A stretch of 12,092 bases of DNA from Acidimicrobiaceae bacterium. Lineage in GTDB: Bacteria; Actinomycetota; Acidimicrobiia; Acidimicrobiales; UBA8190. A program made the translations under genes and the position numbers. The notes under the pieces are model-generated. The model did no database searches and was not told where the DNA came from. It was given only the letters and a program-made list of their open reading frames with translations. Shown in pieces: positions 6,639 to 12,092 of the stretch. Every line of letters starts with the position of its first letter. Within the stretch, counting starts at the first letter, position 1. The DNA is taken from positions 1 through 12,092 of the forward strand of contig PKWD01000369.1 of the NCBI GenBank assembly GCA_003131945.1, given 5' to 3'.

Positions 6639-6823
6639 CACAGAGCCCGGATACCTCCGGCCAAGAATCCGACCGCTCGCCGTCCCCGCCCGGTGACGAC
6701 CAGGACTCCGTCTCCGCCGATCCCGATGACGCGTTGATCGACGAGATCGGCGAGGAGTCGTTCCCGGCCAGTGACAGCCCGTCGCTGTGGTCGGGCCCGC
6801 CCACCGAGTCCCGGCGCCACTGA
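6635..6823 (+). CDS. Small acidic protein with ESFPASD motif
   Basis: This is a 62-residue protein whose GTG overlaps the stop of the glycosylase gene (GTGA), implying coupled translation. The first half is Ser/Pro/Asp-rich and disordered. The second half, DDALIDEIGEESFPASDSPSLWSG, contains the (D/E)EESFPASD(P/S)PSW-type motif that I recall from many short uncharacterised bacterial proteins; I know no function for it. There is no signal or membrane segment and the protein is strongly acidic. The stop codon is embedded in the second unit of a 16-bp repeat array, so the C-terminus (TESRRH) is itself repeat-encoded. The coupling to a DNA repair gene suggests, but does not show, a shared role. 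Confidence 0.75.
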   Translation: MTQSPDTSGQESDRSPSPPGDDQDSVSADPDDALIDEIGEESFPASDSPSLWSGPPTESRRH

Positions 6824-6865
6824 GTCCGGGCAACACTGAGTCCGGGCAACACTGAGTCCCGGGAA
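6802..6865. repeat. Degenerate 16-bp tandem repeat over the end of the small ORF
   Basis: Four adjacent 16-bp units are CACCGAGTCCCGGCGC, CACTGAGTCCGGGCAA twice, and CACTGAGTCCCGGGAA. Further diverged copies (such as CACCCGGTCCCGGACG at 6868-6883 and ACCGGGTTCCGGATAC at 6884-6899) seem to continue almost to the ribosome site of the next gene. The first unit is in the coding region of the small acidic protein and the second supplies its TGA. Each unit carries a CCGG core, so neighbouring units can pair and the array may fold after the stop codon. Function is unknown. Confidence 0.8.
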
Positions 6866-6925
6866 AGCACCCGGTCCCGGACGACCGGGTTCCGGATACA
6901 CCGAGGCCGTCGGCGGGGGAGTCGC

Positions 6926-7765
6926 ATGCACATCGGCGTCACTGCTTTCCTGACCGACCGGGCCATGGCCCCCGGTGCCTTCGCCGTCGCCGCCGAGGAG
7001 CGCGGCTACTACTCGTTCTATCTCCCGGAGCACACCCATCTCCCCGTCGGGAGCGCTCCGCCCGCCCTCGTCGACGGCGTCCACATCGAGGACTACGGGC
7101 GCAGCCTCGATCCGTTCGTGGCGTTGGCGGCGGCGGCGGCGCTCACCGAGAGGATCCTCCTCGGCACCGGGATCGCTCTCGTGGCCCAGCACGATCCCAT
7201 CGTCATGGCCAAGCAGATCGCCACCATCGACCACATGTCGGGAGGTCGATTCGTCTTGGGCATGGGCTACGGCTGGAACGCCCAGGAGGCGGCCGACCAC
7301 GGAGTGGACTTCTCGGCCCGGCGGGCCAGGGCCCGGGAGAACGTCTTGTGCATGCAGGCTCTGTGGGAACACGACGAGGCCTCGTTCGAGGGAACGTGGG
7401 TCACGCTGCGCCCGTCCTACTCGTGGCCCAAACCGGTGCAGCGGCCCCGGGTGCGGACGCTCATCGGCGGCGGCGCCGGGCCCATGCTCTTCGCCGCCGT
7501 GGCCGAGTACGCCGACGGATGGATGCCCATCGGAGGGGCCGGGTTGGCTGCCTCTCTGCCGGAGCTCAGGCGGGCCTTCGAGGGCGCCGGCCGCGACCCC
7601 CGCACACTCCACGTCGTCCCCTTCGGAACCGTGCCCACCGAGGGCAAGCTCGAGCACTACGCCTCTCTCGGTGTCACCGAGGTGGTCCTGCGTGTTCCGA
7701 GCGGAACCGACGACGAGATGCGGCGAGACCTCGACAACTACGCACGTTTCCTGACACCGCCCTGA
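6926..7765 (+). CDS. LLM-class F420-dependent oxidoreductase
   Basis: This is a 279-residue luciferase-like TIM-barrel flavin/deazaflavin oxidoreductase of the type often annotated TIGR03619 (Rv2161c-like). Evidence includes the N-terminal MHIGVTAFLTDR strand, AEERGYYSFYLPEHTHLP, the ERILLGTGIALVAQHDP strand, DHMSGGRFVLGMGYGWN, a late GGGAGPMLFAAVAEYADGWMP segment and VTEVVLRVP near the end. Members in actinobacteria usually bind F420, but the cofactor cannot be settled from sequence by eye and FMN is an alternative. The substrate is unknown. GGGGGAG (6915-6921) precedes the ATG by four bases. The gene lies just after the 16-bp repeat array and its promoter, if separate, would have to overlap that array. 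Confidence 0.9.
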   Translation: MHIGVTAFLTDRAMAPGAFAVAAEERGYYSFYLPEHTHLPVGSAPPALVDGVHIEDYGRSLDPFVALAAAAALTERILLGTGIALVAQHDPIVMAKQIATIDHMSGGRFVLGMGYGWNAQEAADHGVDFSARRARARENVLCMQALWEHDEASFEGTWVTLRPSYSWPKPVQRPRVRTLIGGGAGPMLFAAVAEYADGWMPIGGAGLAASLPELRRAFEGAGRDPRTLHVVPFGTVPTEGKLEHYASLGVTEVVLRVPSGTDDEMRRDLDNYARFLTPP

Positions 7766-7877
7766 CGGCGGGCCGAATCCCACGCCGGAGGGGGCGGGGT
7801 CCTGGTCGGCCGGTGGCACCGCCGGAGGCCGGCTACCGGGTAGCTTGGCGGGCCATCACCAGGAAAGGACTCCGGAC

Positions 7878-8408
7878 ATGCGCTGGACACGGACCGCCGC
7901 ACTCGTACTGACGGCAGGCATGGCGGTGGCGGCGACGGCCTGCGGCAGTTCGACGCCGACAGCGACCGGGAGCTCGACGACGACCTCGCCGTCGACCTCG
8001 ACGATCGCCCCCGTCTCGATGCCCACCGGGACCGGGACCTTCGGCACGGCGCCGCCTGCCATCACCGTCCCCACAGGAGCGCCGCCGACCGTCCTCGAGT
8101 CGAGCGATCTCATCACGGGCACCGGCGCCACGGCCAAGAAGGGCGACAAGGTGACGGTGCAGTACGTGTTGGACCTTTACGCCACCGACACGCAGGTCCA
8201 GTCGTCTTGGACGAGCATGTCCTTCTCGTTCACCTTGGGTCAGACCGGGATCATCAAGGGCTGGAACGAGGGCGTCGGGGGAATGAAGGTGGGTGGTCGG
8301 CGCGAGCTGATCATCCCCCCGGCTCTCGCCTACATGTCCCAGTCGCAGTCGGGCATCCCGGCCAACTCGACGCTCGTCTTTGTCATCGACCTCTTGAAGA
8401 TCGGCTGA
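7878..8408 (+). CDS. FKBP-like peptidyl-prolyl isomerase, exported (possible lipoprotein)
   Basis: This is a 176-residue protein. It has a basic n-region and hydrophobic stretch (residues 5-21) ending ATAC with Cys22, an imperfect lipobox because -3 is Ala. A Ser/Thr/Pro linker runs to about 75, and an FKBP domain from 79 to 176. Recognisable FKBP positions are VQY (Tyr96), FSFTLG, IIKGW (Ile125, Ile126, Trp129), EGVGGMKVGGRRELIIPP and TLVFVIDLL. The usual FD pair before SSW is replaced by VQ (residues 107-108), so the catalytic-pocket Asp is missing and isomerase activity may be weak. AGGAAAGGA lies about eight bases ahead of ATG 7878; the in-frame ATG at 7845 would put a polar stretch before the signal and is less likely. 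It probably acts on proteins folding outside the membrane. Confidence 0.88.
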   Translation: MRWTRTAALVLTAGMAVAATACGSSTPTATGSSTTTSPSTSTIAPVSMPTGTGTFGTAPPAITVPTGAPPTVLESSDLITGTGATAKKGDKVTVQYVLDLYATDTQVQSSWTSMSFSFTLGQTGIIKGWNEGVGGMKVGGRRELIIPPALAYMSQSQSGIPANSTLVFVIDLLKIG

Positions 8409-8482
8409 CCTCGGCTCCACTCACAAGGAGCGGCGGCCGAGCCGGTGCCGACGCGCTCTGTGCCGACGAGCGGGGCCGGCCG
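8409..8482. other. Convergent gap between the FKBP and LysM genes
   Basis: These 74 bp separate two stop codons facing each other. CTCGGCTCC (8410-8418) and GGAGC...CCGAG (8428-8442) can form an imperfect stem with CTCGG/CCGAG ends, which may help termination from both sides. There is no T-run, so it is not a standard intrinsic terminator. Confidence 0.25.
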
Positions 8483-9796
8483 TCAGCCGCGGCCGGCGAA
8501 GATGGCCGCGTAGGCGAGGATCCCGGTGACATACGTCTGTGTGGCCGGGAGCACACCGTGCTGGGCGATCGACGCCAGGCCCTGGGAGTAGCCGGCCAGA
8601 GCCTGGTCGGCGTTACCCCCGGTGCTGTTGAGCAGGTAGCGCATGTAGAAGGCGCACAGATCGATGTTGTCGGCCGCCACCCTCGGGTCGAGGGGCGACA
8701 CCTGCAGGATCGAGCTGCTCACGAAGGACGCGGTGGAAGGCAGGATCTGGCACACCCCGAGTGCTCCGGTGGGTGACACGGCGGTGGTTTGCCAGCCCGA
8801 CTCCCACCAGCACAGCGCTTCGAGCAACGAGACGGGGACGCCCGACACGGCGGCGGCGTGCACGAAGTCCGGTTGCAGGGCCATGCGGCTCGGGAAGGCG
8901 AGCAGGGCGGTCGGGTAGGCGCCGGTGGCGACCGGTCCGGGCGCCGCCGAGCCGGCCACGGCGACAGCGGCGGCGGGAAGCGTCAGTCGCATGCCGGCGA
9001 AGACGAGGTTGGAGTTGGTGATCCTGTTGGCGGCGGCCAGCGCCGCCGGCGTGGTGCCGTAGTGGGCGGCCAGAGAGGTGAGTGTGTCGCCCCCATGCAC
9101 CGTGATGGTGCCCACCGTCGTGACGGCGGAGGTGGTCCCCGGTGCGGCGCCCGCGGCCGGCAGCTGCAGCACCGTGCCGGCGTTGATCCGGTCGGGGTCG
9201 GTGATCCCGTTGGCGGCGGCCAGCGCCGCCGTGGTGACGCCGTAGTGGGCGGCCAGACCGCTCAATGTCTCACCGGGTTGGACCTCCACCGTGGTAAAGG
9301 CCGGAGCGGCGGCGGCCGGCGCTGTCGGGGCGCCGGGTCCCGGCACGTGCAACACCGAACCGGCCACGATCAGATCGGGGTTGCTGATCCCGTTGGCGGC
9401 GGCCAGCGCCCCCGGTGTGGTGCCGTAGTGGAAGGCCAGACCGCTCACCGTCTCACCGGGTTGCACCGTGACCGTGGTGGAGGCGGCGGCGGGTGGGGGC
9501 GCCGCCGGCGGTGGGGCCGAGGGGCCCGGTCCCGGCACCTGCAACACCGCACCGGCGTCGACCAGGTTGGGGTTGGTGATCCCATTGGCCGCCGCCAGAG
9601 CGGAGACCGACGTGCCCTCTTCGGCCGCCACCTGGGAGAGGCTCTGCCCGGGCTCCACCGTCACCGTACCGGCGAAGGCCGCACCTGAGGGGTCGAAAGC
9701 CGCCACCGCGAAGGCAGCCACGGCGGCCAGCGGGAGACCGATCATGAGAACGGTGAGGCGGCGACGGCCCGGAGCTGGCTGGTCGGTTCTGTCCAT
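8483..9796 (-). CDS. Secreted LysM x4 lytic-transglycosylase-like cell-wall protein
   Basis: This is a 437-residue protein. A signal or anchor helix (about 13-34, ending near AFA at 42) is followed by four LysM peptidoglycan-binding repeats at about 44-88, 107-152, 168-213 and 229-274. Each has PGxxLSxLAxxxGxxxxALAAANGIxxPxxxxAGxVLxVP-type spacing, and Pro/Ala linkers separate them. Residues 306-437 look like a soluble lytic transglycosylase/lysozyme-like domain, with catalytic Glu332 in WWESGW, GALGVCQILPSTASF (family GxxGxMQxxP) and AGYSQG near the end. It should bind and cleave septal or lateral peptidoglycan outside the membrane. Cysteines at 329, 349 and 381 might form a disulfide. The repeats are also alike at DNA level, especially around ANGI. 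AGGG about 12 bases before ATG 9796 is the only Shine-Dalgarno-like sequence and can pair with CCCT just before the start codon. Confidence 0.9.
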   Translation of the reverse strand: MDRTDQPAPGRRRLTVLMIGLPLAAVAAFAVAAFDPSGAAFAGTVTVEPGQSLSQVAAEEGTSVSALAAANGITNPNLVDAGAVLQVPGPGPSAPPPAAPPPAAASTTVTVQPGETVSGLAFHYGTTPGALAAANGISNPDLIVAGSVLHVPGPGAPTAPAAAAPAFTTVEVQPGETLSGLAAHYGVTTAALAAANGITDPDRINAGTVLQLPAAGAAPGTTSAVTTVGTITVHGGDTLTSLAAHYGTTPAALAAANRITNSNLVFAGMRLTLPAAAVAVAGSAAPGPVATGAYPTALLAFPSRMALQPDFVHAAAVSGVPVSLLEALCWWESGWQTTAVSPTGALGVCQILPSTASFVSSSILQVSPLDPRVAADNIDLCAFYMRYLLNSTGGNADQALAGYSQGLASIAQHGVLPATQTYVTGILAYAAIFAGRG

Positions 9797-9827
9797 GGAG
9801 GGCGGACCCTAGACGGATCCAACCTGA

Positions 9828-9833
9828 ATTATG
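9828..9833 (-). promoter_or_regulatory. Possible -10 element of the LysM gene
   Basis: The 120-bp gap 9797-9916 is clearly AT-richer than its surroundings. On the minus strand CATAAT (9833-9828) is close to TATAAT and would start RNA near 9821, giving a leader of about 25 nt. The -35 is not clear: TGGTTT lies 18 bases upstream. A 10-bp palindrome GTGACGTCAC (9867-9876) lies further upstream and could be a regulator site. I looked for a cyclic-di-AMP (ydaO) riboswitch, common before such genes, and did not see it. Confidence 0.35.
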
Positions 9834-9916
9834 TCCCTTTAGGCGCCAATCAAACCACCAGGCGTCGTGACGTCACTCTGCATGAGAAAAAGATGCCGTC
9901 AAATGGGAAAACGAGG

Positions 9917-10501
9917 CTAGAGGCCGGACAGCCATGACTGCACGGCCCCCGTCACCTGCTCGTCTTTCCCCCTCAGACCGTGATCCCCCCCTTCGATCCA
10001 GACGTGGGTGACCTTTCCCGGGATGGCCCTCGTGGCCGCTTCGAGCTCCGGCGGCGTGCCGAAGGCGTCGCGAGTGCCCGACACGAAGAGGCACGGGACA
10101 CCGAGAGAGCCAAGGTGCTCCGTGCGCGGGCGATCGGGCTTGCCCGGCGGGTGCAGTGGGTAGCTGATGAGCACGAGGGCGGCGGCGGGCAGTCCTTCGG
10201 CCACGGCCATCGAGCACATCCGTCCGCCCATGGAGCGACCGCCGAGGGCGATGCGCGTTCCCGGCACACCGAGCTCGGTGGCGAGGGCGGCGGCGGCATC
10301 GACCACGGTGGCGATGAGAACCGGCGCCCGATCGGGAGCCCGTCGCCCGGCGAGGTGGTACGGGAAGTCGATGCGTTCGACCCTCACGCCGACCGCACGA
10401 AGGGCGCTATCGATGGCGACCAGAGACGGCTGCTCACGACCGGCGCTCGCCCCGGGGGCGAGGATCAGCCCGGCGACGCCGGGTGGGGCCTTTCTCGACA
10501 T
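9917..10501 (-). CDS. Alpha/beta hydrolase, KANL3/Tex30-like (dienelactone-hydrolase-related)
   Basis: This is a compact 194-residue alpha/beta hydrolase with no lid domain. LILAPGASA near residue 12 would form the oxyanion loop. The nucleophile elbow is GGRSMGGR (Ser90). SGTRDAFGTP supplies Asp145 and EGGDHGLRGKDEQV supplies His174. This arrangement and size match the bacterial KANL3/Tex30-like group of predicted hydrolases with unknown substrates. There is no signal peptide, so it is cytosolic. Its ATG follows the stop of the upstream hydrolase with no gap (TAGATG), so the two are almost certainly co-translated. Confidence 0.88.
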   Translation of the reverse strand: MSRKAPPGVAGLILAPGASAGREQPSLVAIDSALRAVGVRVERIDFPYHLAGRRAPDRAPVLIATVVDAAAALATELGVPGTRIALGGRSMGGRMCSMAVAEGLPAAALVLISYPLHPPGKPDRPRTEHLGSLGVPCLFVSGTRDAFGTPPELEAATRAIPGKVTHVWIEGGDHGLRGKDEQVTGAVQSWLSGL

Positions 10502-11329
10502 CTACACGGCGGCGAAGAATTTCATGGCCGCCTCCACGTGGGCGCCAATGTCCTCCACGCCCGAGTGACCGCAACCGCTGATCTCGCGGAACTGACCCGC
10601 CGCCAGGCGCTCGGCCCCCCACGCCAGCAGCGCCGGCGGAAAGAACAGGTCGAACTCGTGCGCCACGACGAGGACCGGAACCGTGGTCTCGGCCAAAGCC
10701 TCCTCCTGCCACTGCGGGCTGTGGCGGATCCACTCGGTGTCGGCCTCGTACTGGCCCCGGCGCCCCGGCCCCGACCATTCGCCCGACATCGACGCCATCA
10801 TCGTGGTCATGGCTTCGACCACGGCGTCGTTCTGCAGCGTGGCCGGCGCGAACGTCCCCGGCAGCGAGAGCAGCGAGTCGAGGGCGGCCGGCATGTGGCG
10901 GCCCTCGCGCAGCGACTCCACCCGTGCGTCGGTGAGCATCTGCACATAGCGCGACCCGCCCACCAGACCGGCGATGCACACCGCGGCGCGCACAAGATCG
11001 GGACGGCTGCGCGCCACCTGGAACGTGATGAAGCCGCCCAGCGAGATTCCCGCCATCCTCACCCCCGACAGACCGAGATGCTCGATCAGGCCGACCGTGT
11101 CCTGCGCCATCATCTCGACCGTGTACGGGCCCAGCGGACAACCCGAAGGCGCCATCCCCCGGTTGTCGAACGTGATGACCTGGTAGCCCTGCGCCACGGG
11201 CTCGCTAATCATGCCCAGGAACGACCACGAGTCGGCCCGTTGTCCCGTGCCGCACACGAGGACGATTGGCTCCCCCTCCCCGTGGACCTGGTAGGCGATA
11301 TCGATCCCGTTCACGTCCACCACCGCCAT
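10502..11329 (-). CDS. Alpha/beta hydrolase
   Basis: This is a 275-residue alpha/beta-hydrolase-fold enzyme. VLVCGTGQRADSW is the oxyanion-hole region and FDNRGMAPSG is the typical post-strand-4 segment. The elbow is AGISLGGF (Ser96), with VAHEFDLFFPP giving Asp227 and GCGHSGVE giving His255. The order and spacing suggest esterase, lactonase or C-C hydrolase activity, but the substrate cannot be read from the sequence. The frame extends to GTG 11347, but AAGGGGGG at 11334-11341 is well placed for ATG 11329, which is preferred. No export signal is present. It is the first gene of a tight two-gene unit with the smaller hydrolase. Confidence 0.88.
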   Translation of the reverse strand: MAVVDVNGIDIAYQVHGEGEPIVLVCGTGQRADSWSFLGMISEPVAQGYQVITFDNRGMAPSGCPLGPYTVEMMAQDTVGLIEHLGLSGVRMAGISLGGFITFQVARSRPDLVRAAVCIAGLVGGSRYVQMLTDARVESLREGRHMPAALDSLLSLPGTFAPATLQNDAVVEAMTTMMASMSGEWSGPGRRGQYEADTEWIRHSPQWQEEALAETTVPVLVVAHEFDLFFPPALLAWGAERLAAGQFREISGCGHSGVEDIGAHVEAAMKFFAAV

Positions 11330-11339
11330 GGTCGCCCCC

Positions 11340-11382
11340 CTTGTCACCGGACAGTCTCCGCCGTTGTCCGGGTGGCGACAAG
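11340..11382. other. Inverted repeat in the 62-bp gap before the hydrolase pair
   Basis: Outer arms CTTGTC (11340-11345) and GACAAG (11377-11382) and inner arms GGACA (11349-11353) and TGTCC (11365-11369) are nested, with small bulges. In RNA this folds into a hairpin right behind the stop of the 144-residue gene and next to the AAGGGGGG ribosome site of the hydrolase. It could terminate or attenuate transcription, or hold the ribosome site open or closed. There is no T-run. Confidence 0.45.
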
Positions 11383-11391
11383 CCGGCGCTG

Positions 11392-11826
11392 TCAGGAGGT
11401 GGTGGGGTCGGCCAATCTGGTCTCGGCCACCGCTCCCGGTGTCACCGCCACGGTCTGCTTCATGGCCATGGAGGGGGAGGGACCGGGCGCGTGTCGGACG
11501 CGCAGGTCGTAGAGGCCGGCGGCGAGCGACCCGAAGACACCGGCGTAGAGCACGGTGTCGCCGACATGGCGAGCGCGCACCGCCGTATGCACGCCCGCCC
11601 AGATGCCACCGTGGGTCCTCGTCTCGATCTCTTGGCCGAGGAGTCGCTCCGACGTGTAGACGACCAGTGCGCCGGTGTCGCCTCCGATGTCGAGCATCAC
11701 CGAGGCCCCCGTGCTCGGCCCGGTCCGTTCCCCGGGTGCGGGACCGGGCCGAGCACCGGGAAACGCCGGTGACGTGTGGCCGAGCGGTGCGTCGGCCATC
11801 GGAGGCACCGCCGTGTCGATGTGCAT
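11392..11826 (-). CDS. Conserved hypothetical protein with a Gly/Pro-rich N-terminal linker
   Basis: This 144-residue protein is of unknown function. Residues 43-112 (VMLDIGGDTGALVVYTS...IETRTHGGIWAGVHTAV...LYAGVFGSLAAGLYDLRVR) look like a compact beta-rich domain that I recall as a conserved actinobacterial hypothetical family; I cannot name it. Residues 20-42 are a Pro/Gly-rich stretch encoded by the perfect inverted repeat at 11711-11756. The tail (SMAMKQTVAVTPGAVAETRL) reads like one more beta strand pair. There is no signal peptide. ATG 11826 lies three bases after the stop of the upstream DUF4331 gene, with a weak GGCGAG ahead. ATG 11697 (MLDIGGD) would start at the conserved part and leave the inverted repeat outside the gene. 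Both starts are open. Confidence 0.7.
   Translation of the reverse strand: MHIDTAVPPMADAPLGHTSPAFPGARPGPAPGERTGPSTGASVMLDIGGDTGALVVYTSERLLGQEIETRTHGGIWAGVHTAVRARHVGDTVLYAGVFGSLAAGLYDLRVRHAPGPSPSMAMKQTVAVTPGAVAETRLADPTTS
11711..11756. repeat. Perfect 16-bp inverted repeat with 14-nt loop
   Basis: GTGCTCGGCCCGGTCC (11711-11726) and its exact reverse complement GGACCGGGCCGAGCAC (11741-11756) flank a 14-base loop containing CCCGGG. With one bulge, a further C/G run extends the stem. As RNA this is an exceptionally stable hairpin. It lies about 75 bases beyond the stop of the DUF4331 gene in its direction of transcription, so it could end that message or protect its 3' end. Otherwise it is coding sequence for a Pro/Gly linker. 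No T-run follows on either strand. Confidence 0.9.
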
Positions 11827-11829
11827 CGA

Positions 11830-12092
11830 CTAGCTCGCCGGGGTGAAGTACCCGCTGTGCGGTACGCCGAGGTACGGGAAAGACGGGAGGTAGTTCTCGG
11901 TGCCTATGGCCGTTAGGTCGGTGCCGCTGCTCGTGAGCCCCTGGTTGACGGCGCCGGCCGCCTTGTCGGGGGTGAACGAGGGGTCGACGAGACCGAGGGT
12001 CGCCCCGGCTATGGCCTGGATCTCGATGGTCACCACGTCGTCGAAGACGCGCCGGCCGTTCGGGAAGCCCGCCAGATCCCCGCCGAGGATGC
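11830..12092 (-). CDS. DUF4331 family protein, C-terminal part
   Basis: The minus-strand frame enters from the window edge and stops at TAG 11830-11832, giving 87 residues. It contains ILGGDLAGFPNGRRVFDDVVTIEIQAIAG, then LVDPSFTPDKAA and the terminal FPYLGVPHSGYF. FPNGRR...DDVV...I and FPYLxxPHxG are the recognisable C-terminal elements of DUF4331 proteins, which are usually exported, about 300-550 residues long, and of unknown function. The start, any signal peptide and most of the protein lie outside the window. A 7-bp inverted repeat (GTCGATG/CATCGAC, 11815-11830) covers the junction with the next start codon. Confidence 0.8.
   Translation of the reverse strand, partial: ILGGDLAGFPNGRRVFDDVVTIEIQAIAGATLGLVDPSFTPDKAAGAVNQGLTSSGTDLTAIGTENYLPSFPYLGVPHSGYFTPAS

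Noticed and set aside
6524..7819. Long minus-strand ORF opposite the LLM oxidoreductase and Tag end
   Set aside because: GC-rich shadow frame; the plus strand carries two recognised families with ribosome sites across the same bases.
8789..9688. Plus-strand 299-residue repetitive ORF opposite the LysM gene
   Set aside because: Its repeats are the antisense of the LysM repeats. The composition is Arg/Gly/His-rich as expected from a shadow frame.
9867..9876. GTGACGTCAC palindrome as a CRP-like site tied to the cyclase
   Set aside because: CRP sites need a longer spaced dyad (TGTGA-N6-TCACA). A 10-bp palindrome alone is weak and the cyclase is 5 kb away.
9797..9916. Cyclic-di-AMP (ydaO-type) riboswitch before the LysM hydrolase
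   Set aside because: Such leaders are common before actinobacterial cell-wall hydrolases, but the gap is short and I find none of the conserved core elements.
9980..11512. Plus-strand 510-residue ORF opposite the two hydrolases
   Set aside because: Shadow of two minus-strand genes with complete catalytic triads. It is rich in Arg, His and Gly with no domain signs.

Overview
The window is about 12 kb of GC-rich DNA, roughly 70 percent by eye, from an actinobacterium-like genome. The coding bias, GTG starts, an F420-type luciferase-like oxidoreductase, a KstR-type palindrome beside a P450 and a lone class III cyclase would fit an uncultured member of Acidimicrobiia. That placement is inference; no marker gene is present. 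There are no RNA genes, insertion sequences or CRISPR arrays. The content is mostly chromosomal-type metabolic and envelope genes in short transcription units.

Left part (1-4037): a truncated minus-strand Tat lipoprotein of the FAD-linked oxidase family diverges from a plus-strand agmatinase/arginase-family gene. The gap between them carries eight 15-bp tandem repeats. The outermost 60 bp of the window switches from oxidase sequence to the glycine-rich motif of 3-dehydroquinate synthase (AroB), which looks like a chimeric junction. After the agmatinase come a SAM methyltransferase and a cytochrome P450 that overlap by one base. A perfect 14-bp palindrome matching the KstR (sterol/lipid catabolism repressor) consensus lies directly upstream of the methyltransferase. 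Together they resemble a small regulated lipid- or sterol-modifying operon.

Middle part (4048-8408): a minus-strand adenylyl cyclase domain fused to a YHS metal-binding-like domain converges on the P450. It is followed by a small minus-strand ORF with a strong ribosome site. Then on the plus strand come an RDD membrane protein with a Pro/Gly/Tyr-rich cytoplasmic tail, DNA-3-methyladenine glycosylase I, a 62-residue acidic protein overlapping it by 4 nt, a degenerate 16-bp repeat array, an F420-type LLM oxidoreductase and an FKBP-like (lipo)protein.

Right part (8483-12092), all minus strand: a secreted protein with four LysM domains and a lytic-transglycosylase-like domain, two directly abutting alpha/beta hydrolases, an unidentified 144-residue protein whose ORF holds a perfect 16-bp inverted repeat, and the C-terminal end of a DUF4331 protein running off the window.

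No clearly new multi-gene defence or mobile system is visible. The points most worth following are the putative KstR-controlled methyltransferase-P450 pair, the P450 with an Arg in place of the conserved heme-loop Gly, the cyclase-YHS fusion, the start-codon-derived repeat array and the oxidase/AroB junction at the window edge.
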